Shown here: piece by piece, positions 22,069 through 37,000 of the stretch
How positions within the stretch are numbered: the stretch's first letter is position 1
Layout: each line of letters starts with the position of its first letter
Origin: Nipponacmea schrenckii
Lineage: Eukaryota; Mollusca; Gastropoda; Lottiidae
Assembly: GCA_030562195.1 (NCBI GenBank)
Contig: JAUJPP010000005.1
Location: forward strand, 13,140,826-13,204,825
Direction of reading: 5' to 3'
DNA: 64,000 bases
Program-made: the position numbers and the translations under genes
Notes under the pieces: generated by a model
The model's input: only the letters and a program-made list of their open reading frames with translations
The model's database searches: none
What the model was told of the DNA's origin: nothing

Positions 22069-25000
22069 ATGGAAAGTTTACAATTCGCTCCTTTTAGTAG
22101 CGGTCTTGATGCTGGATTTTGGCCGAAGTTGTCAGAGAAGAAATTAAATGAATATGCTTTGGATGAAAGTTGCAAGGATATCTGTGGTTTCTACAATAAT
22201 GTCAATAGTGAGATTTGTTTTAATTCTTTATTAGATGTGATCACAAACCTATTATCCTGGGTGATATTGGGTCAGTGTATATTTATGAATTAAATGATGG
22301 TCTCATTACCAGTATTGTTTTGTAAAGGGAATTGATCATGTGACTTCATCAATTATGTATGTTTGTTGCGTGAGCTATTGCTCTTACACACCAATAATAC
22401 TAAGGATGCTCATGTTTATATCTTGTATTTATATTTAAGATATTTTTTTTTATACAATTTCACTAATTTACATGATTTAGATCTTAGAATGCGTCATTGT
22501 TGGTTATTGCCTATGTCATAGTGTCACATGACAAATTATAGTTTGTAAACGCCAGTTAACGCCAGTTAAAGTAACTGGTTAATTTAAGGTAGTGATAGTA
22601 GAAATGTAGCTATAATAGCAATATTTACCAGTATTAGTATGACCATTGGTATCACAAAATGTGTCACAAGGTAAAACATTAGTTATTATATTACCGGTAC
22701 CAAATATGACTTGTGAATTGATATAGATTAAAGGGGTAAGCTTATGTCTTCAATCATATACTTTTAACTGGTTATATTTCAGTAATAGCTTTTTGTAACC
22801 CTTTGTTCCCAATCAATTTCAAATGAAATTGAACAAAATTGTTCAAACCAGGCCTGATTTCTGATGATTTTCTACTTGGCTTTCTCTTGAGATTTTTCAT
22901 CTCTGTATCCATCTTATTTATCAAGTTGTATGAACTATGTGATTTGTTTATCTGGTGATTTCTGCACATATTTTTTTTATAAACTTACTTTAAGTATGTC
23001 TTTAAGCTCTCATAGGCTATTATTCACATTCCTGCTAATACTTTCCTTAAAACTAGTCAAAGCTCAACAATGATTCAAGCTAATTGCAATCATGGAAAAC
23101 AGTCAAATGGTGTTTATAAAAGTATCTTTAATATACTTATAAGAATCAAACAAAGGTCTCATATTAGCATTATTGGTGTAGATCATGTCACAAATAAATA
23201 TTATTGTAAATAATAGGTTTTGTGTTTCAACCTATCATGTGTAGGCCGATATTGTTATATTCTGATACGTAATAAATCAACACCTGGGGTCCTCTTCTAG
23301 AAACCCGCCAAGGCTTACTATACACTTGTTGTACATTGGCAGCTTTTTCATGCAAAATAAATGATATTTCACACCATCAAAGTTTTCTGATATGTTGGTA
23401 GGTAGCTGAGGGCAGTGGGTAGTAGACACAGACCTTATTTATTCACTTATAGGCCTATGGGGTTCTATAGCACAGCGGTTAGAGTGTTGGTTCTTAACGT
23501 CATGACGTCATTTGCTTGGATACGTTGAAAATGTTGGACTTGAGTTCTAATCTCGATCGGTGTTTGATAATTCGATGACCTTGAATAAGTCATCTTCACT
23601 CATAATTCCAGTTCACCCAGCTGTAAATGGGTACGGGTAATCCGGGAAAGATCAATGCCAAGAAGTTTGGTCCAGGACCAGCTGATAGAAAGGATCCCTG
23701 TCACGACGGACTTGTGAACTTTATTGTTGTTATCCTTGTAAAATTTAGTCATTTCTTTCTTTTCTTTCTTTTTTATTTTAAGTAATATATTACAAATATC
23801 TATTATTTTACAGGTGATATTAGGAACCAGACTCCAATATTAAATGTAGATTATACATGTTTTGATAGGTATGTACAGCTAAGTTATTTCATATAACCAT
23901 GGTTAGATTTAACTTAAATACATTGAAACCTCATTTAACCGGCAGGCTGTCAGACCCGTGATAAATGCCGGGTTTGGAGGCGTTGCTGCTTTACCTGTAG
24001 CAGTAGTAATACATAAATTTAATTTATTGGATTAGTGATTTGTCCTATTGATCTTTCATGCCGTCCAAGGATTAACTTCAATTAATACGAATTCAGATGC
24101 TGGTATAAAGAGAACAGTTAACTATAGATTAACTACTTTGGGACTTGATTTTTTTATGTCGGATTGTGGTTTACTGGGGTTTATCTCCTATATATTATAT
24201 AGTGATTCGGTCGGAACTTTTCAAATAGGCCAGTTAACAGGGGATGCCTGTTTATAGAGGATTTAGTTTGGAGGGGTTTCATTGTACTGGTTCTTCATTA
24301 TTTTCTTTTTCAACATATAAGTCAAAAGCTCTTGATTAATATTAAGTAGTTCATAAAAACTTCTATGTATAGCAAACTGGCAAAGGTCACAAGTAATAAA
24401 AACTGCAAGAAACATATTATAGTGGAGTACAGTATCTAGTATCTAAGTTCGAACATAAAACTTGCACCAGTAATATACAATATCAATATATAAATATTTG
24501 TTACTGAAAGCTATTTTACACACAGCAAAGTTCATGACAAAATAGTAGTCATAAGAGCAATCAAACAATGTTCATTGAGAAGTATTGAATATCATTTAAA
24601 TCAATGTGCAATTTCATCAAAATTTGAACAAATTGAATCTGTTCAGGGTTCAACACCAGCAATGGTTGAGGTGAAATTTCAGGTTTTTTTAAACCTATTT
24701 CCCCTGGTCAGTGATGCAGGTTGATATTCAAAAGAATATATATTTGTCCAGATGGGACAATAAGCTTAGCTCTCATGTGCCAAAGGCTGTGCACATAAAA
24801 AAATAGTAGGTTAATGTTACAGTTTCTACAAAATTTCCCTCATTGCACACTGCATTGCCCTTTGTCATAAGCCGATTAAGTGCAGAAGAGTAGGACATAA
24901 AACTATATTCATTTTATTTTAAATCTGTAAAGTTCAGTTTATTAATCTGATTATTATTGCAGTCATTTTAAAACACCAGCAGAAGTTTTGTTAGCCATGG

Positions 25001-28000
25001 TGTTTTGTATCTGAAAAATACCATAGAAGGTTTTAAAGAATGTGATAAGAAATTGCTATTGGAAGAAACAGCAAATCAGGTAATTTGAATTTTATGTTAA
25101 ACCTTTTAATCTTATTTTAATATACCAACATGAAATGTGAAGCGTATATTTTGGTCACCCACATCCGTCCCTCCATGTCATGTTCGTAAACACTCTAGAA
25201 GGTGAAATTCCTGACAGATTTTGATGTAACTTTGTGTGAGTGTTTATTATCATTTAAGGATGAACTCTGCTGAAAACCAGCAAAAACCAAATATTTTGGT
25301 ATGAGTTATTGCCCTTGTTATTGAAATGCTCGTAAGGACTCTACAATGTGCAATTCCCAAGGATGAACTACACTTTTTTTTATTAGAAACAATGATGTCA
25401 TCAATTTGCACCTTTCAAATTTTTAGTGAGATGCTAAGGTATCAATTCTACTGAAAATAAATGCTTCACGGCAGTTCTAATGAAATAGTATGATAATCCC
25501 TTCCTGGAAGCAGAATTTAAATTCCTTTATTTTCACTCCCACATATTATGTCATCTGCATGTCTCAATATCCATAGGTCTGTCAGTCAACTAGTTCATCT
25601 TATATCCATTTATATATTAACACTAGTAAATCCATAAAAAATGGGTATCTGTTGTTCTGAAGTGTCATGGAATAAATATATTTGTAGTACATTGATAATC
25701 CCATGACTAAATTTTATTAATCAAAAGTTTATCTCTTAAATAATTTTTTGTTGATTTTTTCATGTACAGAGTGGGTGTCTTTGGAATTATGTTTTCTTTA
25801 TCATATATTCCATGTAGCTATGGGAAGATATTAAGACTGGAAGAGCTGTAGAAGATTCAACATTATTATCCAGGTTTATTCTGTTAGCCTATGCTGTAAG
25901 TTTCTGCATTTATGATAATTGAACTGGGTAACTAACTTCAGATGTTTATGACAGAGACCCTGAGTGCCACAAGATGTGCATATTCAAGTATTATAATGGT
26001 TTTCTAGTTTCCTTTTATTTGGTGAATTTCTAGTATTTGTATGTAAACATACAGTGTCACCTCTTGTTTGCCATAAAATGGTTTGTAAACACAATATAAA
26101 CTTATATTCTTTATATGGCATTTAGTAATTGGTAGTATGAAGATAATAACTAAGTTTTATGGAATAACAATTTATTTTTAACAGTTTATTTATTGCGACG
26201 TTTCAACAAGTGTCCTCTTGTCGTTATCAAGCAGGAAGATAACAGAATAAATCAGTAATTGTTGTTCCATAAAACTTAGTTATTATGAACAATATAAACT
26301 GTTGAGTTGATTGTTATCTGGCCTAGTAAGGGATTCAGTAAAACAACAACAAGTTCCGAGCTTTCATCAGGATGAATATTGATAATCGATAAAATGATCA
26401 CTTTTCAGGATTTAAAGAAGTACCATTATTATTATTGGTTTGCCTTCCCAGCTTTAATCTATAATGTTACATCTAAACTTCAAACAGTGTCAGATGTATA
26501 TTCTGAACATCAGGTATATACCACTGTTTATTATTATATAGATTGAAATATGAAATACTGTTAGTTATAATGAACTATAAGTAATATTTATTGCACAGTT
26601 GTTATGAGCTAACAGAGCCCAGGCGCACAGCTTTTAAATTGGTTCACGAATGAAAACGTGCTATAAATTACTTATACCATGATTGACAGGTCTGACTGGT
26701 GGTGGTGAATGGCCTTCGTAATCATTGCCCGTGAATTTAATGCTGTATTTTAGTATAAAAGCCAATAGTAAGATGTGTGTGTAAGATGAACAGCTAATTG
26801 ACTAAATATGTCTATAATTTCTGACGGCGATATTATTTTCGGTTTGCCAGCAAAGTGTGTTTAATTATCAAGCACAGAAACCTTGCTTAATATTAAGAAA
26901 AAAATCAAGTAATGTCAGTTTCAATAATTGTAATTTAGTGTTTATCTTGTTTAGTTTGTTGTAGCATGTGCTGAAGGTGGGGCTGATATATCAGTGGTGC
27001 TCTGTGCAGACAACTATAGTCCCTCCTCTCTCTGTATATATTTACAGAGTAAACCATGCTATAACTTCGATTTAAACTATTTATACAACCGTTATGCATC
27101 GCCCACCTATTTATATAATGAAAAGGAATGGTCAATATCACGTTATAAGTTAATTCATAATATTATTTATTTTAGATTCACCAACTAGCGGTTACCTATG
27201 ATGAGTATCAGAACAAATCAAATCACGGTTATTTTATTCTGTCTCAAGATAATGAGTTATTCACTTTTCATGAGTTAAAATCTGCAGATCAACTTATTGC
27301 TGAAGGAAAACAAGTAAGTCTGTTGTGTTTTAACCAGGATAAAAGGGTCTGCTAATAATGTTTTTTTATGCTATGTGATCAAATTGTTTAATAATTTTAT
27401 ACAGTATTGTAGTTGAAGGAGAGTGAAACAGACTTTTGATTAAGTGAAGTTTTGTTTTACATTTCTGTCAAGTTAAGATATAATATACAAGCATCTTCAT
27501 TCTAAGCCTACTGTAACATGATACCGTTATAATACGGTGAATCCTGCTTATTTGACCACCTGTATTCAGCAACCACCTTCAGAATACAACCACAATAAGT
27601 TCTCCTACGACTCTTCAATGTTATTGACCAACTGAAGAGCAACCACTGTCATTACACTACCAGGGTCCATCCATGTATTTTCACTCCTGTAAAATGAATC
27701 AATTAAACAAACATAACAGTTCTCATTATCTCTTCTGAATAAACATTATATGCTTTCACACATAGACAAGATTAAACAAGATTATAGTTTATTGACAGTT
27801 TGTTAGATTATTCCCTTGGGTGGTCTCTTAATACAGTTTCTACTGTACAGTCAAACCTCATTTAAATGGTTGCCTTCAATGAAAACCTCAGAAATACACA
27901 TTGTTTTTACAGAAAAAATAACCTTTTAATCTAGCAACCTATTTTCTCTTTCTTAAAGGTTATAATTGCATTCATTCTTATCAAATCAATTAGTGATTGC

Positions 28001-31000
28001 TATCCACCATCTTTTGGCATATTTGCAAAATCATTTTTTTGAAATATTGTAGATAGCATTTTCATTCTGTGATCCCTGTACACTAGAAAACCACCCAGGA
28101 TGGCCCTTAAGAAATTTACTGGTTCTTATTGCTTATACATGGTAAGTATTTTAGCTACAAAATTATAGCACAGTTTGTACAACAGCATTGTACAAAAGTT
28201 GTTTGTCCTTCAGATTTGAATTTATTGACCAAAAAAATAAGCTCAAAATAATTGTTTCATACACTTCTAGAGCACAAATATTTTCTAATCCTTTCATCTT
28301 TAGGTCAATCAGACATTTTTTTGTTTTTGGTTTTTGTGTCATGTACTTGATCGCAGAAAGATGAATCTGTCCATTTTATATACATGTACATGTACTTGTG
28401 TATTTTAAAATGAATCATACGTTGAAATGATATACGGTTTTTGCTGTCATGTAGTTGATCGCTGGAAGATAAATCTGTCCATTTTTTACACATGTACTTG
28501 TGTATTTTAAAACAAATTGTACGTTGAAATAAGATGTGGTTTTTGGGTCGCCGGGGGTAGGTTTGTCCGTTTTATGCACGTGTGCATGTGTGTTTTAGAC
28601 GGGTTGCGCATTGGAGCGTTGTGTTTTTTGGGGGGGGGGGGGGGGGTTTCGGCTGCTTGGTGCATGGCCGCAGGAACTATATATTATATCCATTTTATAA
28701 ACAAATTGTACATTGAAAATCTGTCCATTTCATGCACATGTACTTGTGTATTTTTTTAAACAAATTGTACATTGAGTATTGTAGCCTATATTTATTTTGT
28801 GGTCATGTACCTGATCGCCGGAACACAGATCTGTCCATTTGATGCACATGTACTTGTTTCTTTTTGTATTTTTAGACAAATTGTATATTGAGATATTATG
28901 TATTTTCGTTTTTTTCTTTTTTTCCATTGTATTTCCCCATGGGCTGAATGTGAGACAGGACCATGTCCTTGTGTATTGGTCCTAATTCTGACCCATGTAA
29001 AATAAAGAGTTTATTATTATTATTATTATTATTATTAATCAGTTTGAAATTTATGAGGTAAATTTGTTTGATTTGTGCATAGAGACTTGGTACAATTTTA
29101 CATGTGTACGTCTGCTTTTTTAAAAATAATCACATTAACTTCTTGTGTCAAAGTCAATAAAATCTTTTTCATTCTGGTAGCATGTTTGATCATCATTTTG
29201 ATTTTCCTGAAATATTTTAAGACTTATCCTGAGATTCCATAACTTTGTAGTCAATCTAATGATTTTATAAATATTCATACTAATGGTTTATTTTCAGGGG
29301 AGATAAGTTAGAGACGTGTAATATTTTATGTTTTCGTGACAAATCTCGAGATGGTAAAAGAGATATATCTCATAGTTTAATGCTCAAAATTCAGTTACCG
29401 AAATTAGATGTAGAAAGTAAGTATAGATTTTTCACTTTTATACCACAACTATATAATGTTTAATTTGTGAATTTTTTCTGTAAACAGAAAAGAATTTTTT
29501 TCAAATTCCACCACTTTCAAACTAATCCTTAAGCGACATTTAGGGGTAGGAAGCACATGAATAATGAACACAGTTTTAATGGTATACTACTGCTCAATTT
29601 AATACAATAATACACAACGTTTCAACAATTACACTGTCGTCATCAGGTGAACAAGACCAAAGTCAAATAGAGTGAGGCCTTTACATGTATATATAACAAG
29701 TGCATTTATAACAAACTTTCAAACTAAGTTAGTTTTCAAACCATATGTACTCATTTAAAGTTAAGCATAGCTTTATATGTCTGTCAACATCCCAAACTAT
29801 TGTTAATCTAATCATGCAGTTTGTGTAGTTTGTTATTTAAAAGACTTGTTAAGGGTGTTATAAGAGATGCTCTCCTATAGAAGCACTGGCCTAGGTCACA
29901 AGTAGAGACTATGCTATGAATTTCATTATACTTGCATTATGCATGTTTTAATTTCCCCTTGGTAATTTCTTTCTGAGGGCTAAGTTCAGCCTTTGACTTC
30001 CTGTGAAAAATCACAATAAAGTATGAATTTGAAAGGGAGTAAGATATGCCGATTTATATTTATACCTCATTGTGTATATAGTCGATATCCCCCTTCCTTA
30101 GTTTCATTTGATATTACAGCATGTCCTAAATGTGTTGGTTGGGAGAAGAATGAAAAACAGAAGTTAGGACCAAGGATGGTCAATCTAAGTTCTACCATGG
30201 ACCCTAGCAGGTATTAATTGTATTGTATACTAAAGTCAAACACCTCAAATCCCCTTCTGCATATTTACCTCCCTTCAACACCACTGTCTTGATACGGCCC
30301 GCACTTTTAACAAATGTTGCCCTCTCAAATTAATACACAATAGTCAATACTTATTGTTAATTCAATCAATAAAACTCACAATTATTTATATATCAACTGG
30401 GTTCACCAGACCTATACTAAGCACCACCCTTTAGTTAAAGGCCCTTGTGGGAATTCCCTTGATTAACTGAAAGCATTATTTTCTGTATTTTCGTCTGCTA
30501 TGGCAATGATTGTGTTGGATAGCAAAGCTTAGCAAAAACTTTTTTGAGTCCATCAATTTCTCTATGAATTTATTAATGTCAATTGGTTTGTGGTTGTAGA
30601 TTATGTGCATCAGCTGTTGATCTGAATTTAAAACTAATGAGATGGCGACTGCTGCCTGACCTTGACCTTGATAAGATCTCTTCTACTAAATGTCTGTTGT
30701 TAGGATCTGGTACCTTGGGTTGTAATGTTGCACGCTGTCTAATGGTATGATTTTTTTGCATTGACTTTTCTGGAATGCAAAAAACATTTGACATTTTTTG
30801 AAAGTGCCAAATTGCAAAGGTTTCATGTCTGCCTCATGGATACTGAGAATCTGTTTTGGCCAATATTGTTCACAAGTTGAGTTTTGACCATGATTGTTGT
30901 GAAATTGCTGAATTGGCATTGATTATCTTAAACAGACTATTTATATGAAAAGAAGTGTAAATAGGTTTCTATTAATATGGTGTGTGTACCAGCGACACTG

Positions 31001-34000
31001 ATAGGATCAATTCGCCTCATACCACTCCTGTGGTTCCTGTATTTCTATTTAAACTAAGTGTTTGATGAAGCCACATATCGCGAAAGGTCTTATGTGATAC
31101 AAACATATTCCACGATTACTGACATCATCAAAGACTTAGTTTTAATAGAATTGAAGGAAAGTTTGACTTTGAAATGGTGCAAATGGTTCCTATCAGTGTT
31201 CATAAAATATATCAAAAATTTAGAGGTCATCTTTATAATCACTTAAATTCTACATTGTTTATTTGAGGTGTTTTTATTTTAATGAAATGCCAATGATACT
31301 GTTATTTTAGGGTTGGGGAGTGAAGAATATTACATTAGTAGATAATTCTAGAGTATCCTATTCCAATCCTGTTAGACAATCATTATTTATATTTGATGAC
31401 TGTTTAAATGGTGGAAAACCTAAAGCAGAAGCTGCAGTGGATTCAATGAGGAAAATTTTTCCTGGTGTTGTAAGTTTTGCTTTTACTGACACAACAATTG
31501 GCTATATAACTTGAATAACCAAGAGCCCATTTCAGAAATAAATCCAACAGCAAATTCTTTCATTTTAAAGATTAGAGTGATCAAAAGCAGTAAGTTGAAC
31601 AGAAACAATTTTACTTATCCAAGGTAAAGACTGGCACAAATATATTTTAGACTAGTTCTACAGGTGATACATTTATGTTAATGCTGTTTAAAGATTCTAA
31701 CAAATTTTGCAGTCTGTGATACCAGTATTATGTTAACCATTATTTCAGAATGCTTTAGGTCTTAGTTTGAGTATACCAATGCCTGGACATGCAATTACAG
31801 GTAAATTTCATTACATTTAAGTCAGAAAGATAGTTTTTTTTAAAGTTATATCTCTTGGCCAAACTGAGTCTAAGTTCATCAGTACTAGTTTTACGGTTGC
31901 ACGTGTAACATCGGTAGTCTATTTCATCACGGACTGTCAATAATGTGCCACTTTTTGAGGGAGACTAAAGTGATTCCGGATTCGGATAAACTACGTGGAA
32001 ACACGGCACATGCGGCAATAAAGCTGACTTTAAAGCTAGCTTTACTTCACAATTCTGAGTGGAAACGCTGTTATATTCTGACTTTATAGCAACAAACATT
32101 AGTTTTTGTTTAATACCAGATATAATAAAAAAAAGGTATTGATTCAGTGTTATCTGATACTCTCTGATATTATCAAATGAGAATAAATATATTGTACTTT
32201 ATTATTTAAGATCCTGAGATTTTAAGTCAGACTAAAAAAGATATAGAAACATTAGAAGATTTGATAGATAAACATGATGCTGTATTTTTGTTAATGGATA
32301 CAAGGGAAAGTCGTTGGCTTCCAACTTTATTAGGGGCTGTTAAACAAAAGGCAAGTAGAAATAAAGCAGCTTTTATACAACATGTATATTGCCCAGTGTT
32401 TACATGTTCAATGTTATAAAATGTACAATATCAGATCCTTGATGCTATGAAAAGGAAAACTCTATTAATTTATATCCTGTAATTTATATAGATATTTTAT
32501 CCTGTATATTTTATAGATTGATAATTAAATCGTATAAACAGAATGCAAATATAAGCTACTCTTATCTTTGAGAAGCTCCGCGCCCTACAGACTTCTCATA
32601 TCTTTTGAGTTTCATCAAAGTTATCTGCTTCTGCAACTTGAATCAAGATGGCCGATTAAAGCATTTTATTGAAATATGACAATTCACTAAATGATAACAT
32701 TTTTTTTCCAAATCCCTGCAAATGTAAACAAATTTCAACAATATAATGAAATCTTTCAATAATTGTACTTTCAAAATGGCCGCTCCATCAACTTTCAGAC
32801 AGTAAACTATAAATAGGGTGACCTACTTATTGCTGATTGGCTGTTCTCTACAGTCTCTTTTTTTTAGTATCAGTTAATTAGCGTTATGTGAAAATCTTAT
32901 GTATTTATGTGCCAATTTAGGGACTACATGTAGTTATTAGGTTTTTTTGTACAGATTTCTATTACCGTACAATTCCGAATATAGTGCGCAGGCATGTATA
33001 ATGCGCACCCCTTCCTTGCCTCCGCGAAATTGGGGAAAATTCATTTACCCATGTATAGTGCGCACCCCTTTTCATGGCAAAAATACGACTTTAAGTTGGC
33101 ATTTCACAGACAACGATATCGAGAAATAGTTGTCAATACGTAAGTCACCATTCATAGATTTTTTTATAATTACCAATGTTCAACAGCAACTTACGTTTCT
33201 ACTATTTATTTTTATAATAAAATCCATTTTAATCCCGTTTTTATTGCTTCTAATATCTCGTAATGGTATTATCGAGTGTTATTTAGAATGCATGTATCAT
33301 GCTATTAAATTACGGTACCGAGGATGATATTCTATTGGAATAAAAATGTGCTATTACCTGGTAAACTTAGACGTATTGAAGAAGATACCATTGACAGGAA
33401 TTCGAAGGGCTTACGGTTACTGACTTGGTGTAAGACTAATAGGCCCCATTATACTTGTAATGTATTTTATATAGATTTTCAAACTGTATTTCATTTTATT
33501 TTTATCCTATTTGTATGTATATTTCTATTCTGTATTTTCTATAGATATTTATTCTATATTTTCTATAGATATTTATCCAATATTTTACTTGGGTAAACGA
33601 AAAACTCCATTCATTTAATTTATTTTCATATTGATTGTTATGTAGTTTTTAAAGATTGTTATCCTATATTTTATATAGATTGTTATGTAGTTTTTAAAGA
33701 TTGTTATCCTATATTTTATATAGATTGTTATGTAGTTTTTAAAGATTGTTATCCTATATTTTATATAGATTGTTATTAATGCAGCATTAGGATTTGATAC
33801 TTATTTAGTTTTACGTCATGGTTATAAATCAGAGGCTGGTTTTGATGCTACAAAAATAAATCTTAAAGAAGTGATTCCTGGAGATCAATTGGGCTGTTAT
33901 TTCTGTAATGATGTGGTAGCACCAGGAGATGTGAGTCTTTTTCTTTACACTTTTAAATTAATTTTTTTTAAATTTTAATATAAATTTTAATATCAATTTT

Positions 34001-37000
34001 AGCATCATTTTAATATCAATTTTAATACCAATTTGAATATCAATTTTATTATCAATTTTAATATCAATTTTAATATCGTTTTAATATCATTTTTAATATC
34101 ATTTTGATATCATTTTCAATATCAATTTTAATATCATTTTAATATCATTTTAATATCAATTTTAAAACCATTTTGATAACAATTTTAATACCATTTTAAT
34201 ATCATTTTAATATCAATTTTAATATCATTTTAATATCATTTTAATATCAATTTTAAAACCATTTTGATAACAATTTTAATATCATTTTGATATCATTTTC
34301 AATATCAATTTTAATATCATTTTAATATCAATTTAAAACCATTTTGATAACAATTTTAATATCATTTTAATATCAATTTTAATATCATTTTAATATCACT
34401 TTAATATCAATTTTACTACCATTTTAATATCATTTTAATATCATTTTGATATCAATTTTAATATCAATTTTAATATCAATTTTAATATCATTTTTAATAT
34501 CAATTTAAATATCAATTTTAATGTGTCTACACATGTAGAAGGCACAATTCTAAATCGGTTTTTAAAGAAACATGTTGACATTTTATAATTAAAACATTTG
34601 TCAAAAAATTGGTGATTGCACGTTCAAGTATAGTTTGTAAACAATACACATGTAGAAGGCACGATGCTTTTTTATAGGTAGTTATAAATGTAGCATATTA
34701 CAATGACTATCTCTATCTGTTGTAGTCAACTAGAGATCGAAGTTTAGATCAACAATGTACAGTAACCAGACCTGGTATATCTATGATGGGATCAGCTTTA
34801 GCTGTGGAATTATTGATGTCAGTTTTACAACATCCAATGGGGTATGCTTCATACTTTGTTTAATTCTAAAATCTTTGTGTGACATATAATATAAAGACAA
34901 AAACAAAAATATTAAACAAAAATTATGAAAAATCTGTCAAAGAATATAGTCGAATATATTTCAAAAAGACTTACTCTCTGTCTGAAGGCTCAAGGTTGAA
35001 TCTTAGAATTGGTTGATATGTTGATAGGTCTTACAGAAAACAGTGATGATCTGTTTGAAGCAGATGGTGTTTGATTCAAAGAAAGGTTGTGCAGAAATTT
35101 TAAGACTTTTTTTCCACCTTTCTTAGTTAGTTCAAACTTTGAACTTCAAAGTTTATAGACAGATGCTACGTGGTCTCAGTTGAAGTAATGGAATTGGTCT
35201 GTAGTTAGAATTATTTATTTATTTTCCAAACTTTCCCAACCCCTATCCCCACCCCCTTGCCACACTGTAGTAACAGGCCTGACCTCAAAGGTTATTTTGA
35301 CAGTTGATCAAAATGCAATTACCTGAATAATGTTATTTCAGTGCTCAAGCTCCAGCTGATACAAAAGCAAGTGATGATGAAATGTTTTCTCATAGAGATT
35401 CAGATTGTTGTCTGGGTATTGTACCACACCAGGTATGCCTAGAATGATACTTCTATTATTTTTATTGAGAGTGTTGTGACTTGGAGACTGAAACCAGAAA
35501 CTAACAGTTGCTATACTTCATCTCTCATTTCTTATCAAACGTTTTATATATCCTAGTGCTGGATGACAACTTGAAAATTATCATGGACTGCCATTCCCAA
35601 GTCATGTTTACTTATTAGGAAGAGCATACAGAACTAAACCAATGTTGAATGTTTATAATGACTGAGACTTCCTCAAAATATTTTGAATTCTATCAAACTA
35701 TGGTTTGATTTTTTCAGATTCGTGGATTTTTGTCCCGATTTTCCAGTGTTCTTCCGGCATGTCATGCTTTTGATAAATGTACAGCTTGTTCTCAAATAGT
35801 AAGTATATCATAAAATACTTTCCAAATGATTTGCCAATATTGGAATTTAACAATTTGTACTAATCTCTAATAGTAAATACAGGAAACTTCCTCTTAAAAT
35901 GGACATTCAATGGACATCAAATTTAAAGTTTCAAACTTGGTCAATAATAAAGAGTATATTATGTTTGTCAGTTAGATTTACCTGGTGCATGACTAAAGAA
36001 TAGAATTCCTATATAACACATGATACATCAAACAAACAAAGCAATTATTGAAAAATGCTTTTAAGCAGGTTTTCCAATTTATTTAGTGCAATGGATTATT
36101 ACTTAGTTTTATAGATTTATTGGATTTTAGTGGGATTCTGTTCTATAGTTTTGACAGTAGGTTAGTCCACTGATGAATAAAAACTCCTTATATTAGACTA
36201 TATCATTTCTATCTAGTTATAACCAAAATTAAAAATATTCTTTTGTTTTTCAGGTAATGGAGACATATAAAAAGGAAGGATTTGAATTTCTAGTAAAAGT
36301 ATTTAATGAACCATCGTATCTGGAGAATTTAACTGGTTTAACGGCCATGCATGAAGGAACATTTGATGCAGAGGTATGATGTTTTGTTTTTATACACCAA
36401 CATAAAAATTGGAGCGTAAATTGTATTTGACCAAACTTGCTGAAATTGTTTATTATCACCAAAGGATGAACCCTGCTGAAAATCAAAAAATACAGAAATA
36501 CCTTGTTTTTGAAAACGCGTTCAATTTTTGGCCTGTAAACACTCTAGAAGGCTCAATTTTTGTCCAATTTTGACGAAACTTGCTGAAACTGTTTGATTGA
36601 ATATCAAGAATATTGAAATATATTAAATATCAATTATAGCCGAAGTTGTTTGCCCTTTGGATTGTAAACACTCTACAATAAACAATTCTGTACAGATTTT
36701 GGCAAAACTGGCTGAAATAGTTGATTATCACCCAAAATTCAAATTCTATTCTGCCAGTGGGTGTATATTAACTTGCCTGGCAAGCTATCTTTTTTGTTGT
36801 ATAAATTTTAAAAAAATATACCAAATTATAACTAACACTTTTTGTGTGGAAATTGTGGAAATTTTCTTCAGAGTAGATTATTTTTGACCAGACTATTTGG
36901 TGAAAATACTATTCTCTAGAAGTGATATCGCATATTTATTAAATATCATTTAAAAATTTAAATTAATGTATTTTTTATATAACCAGGTATGGGATTTGAG

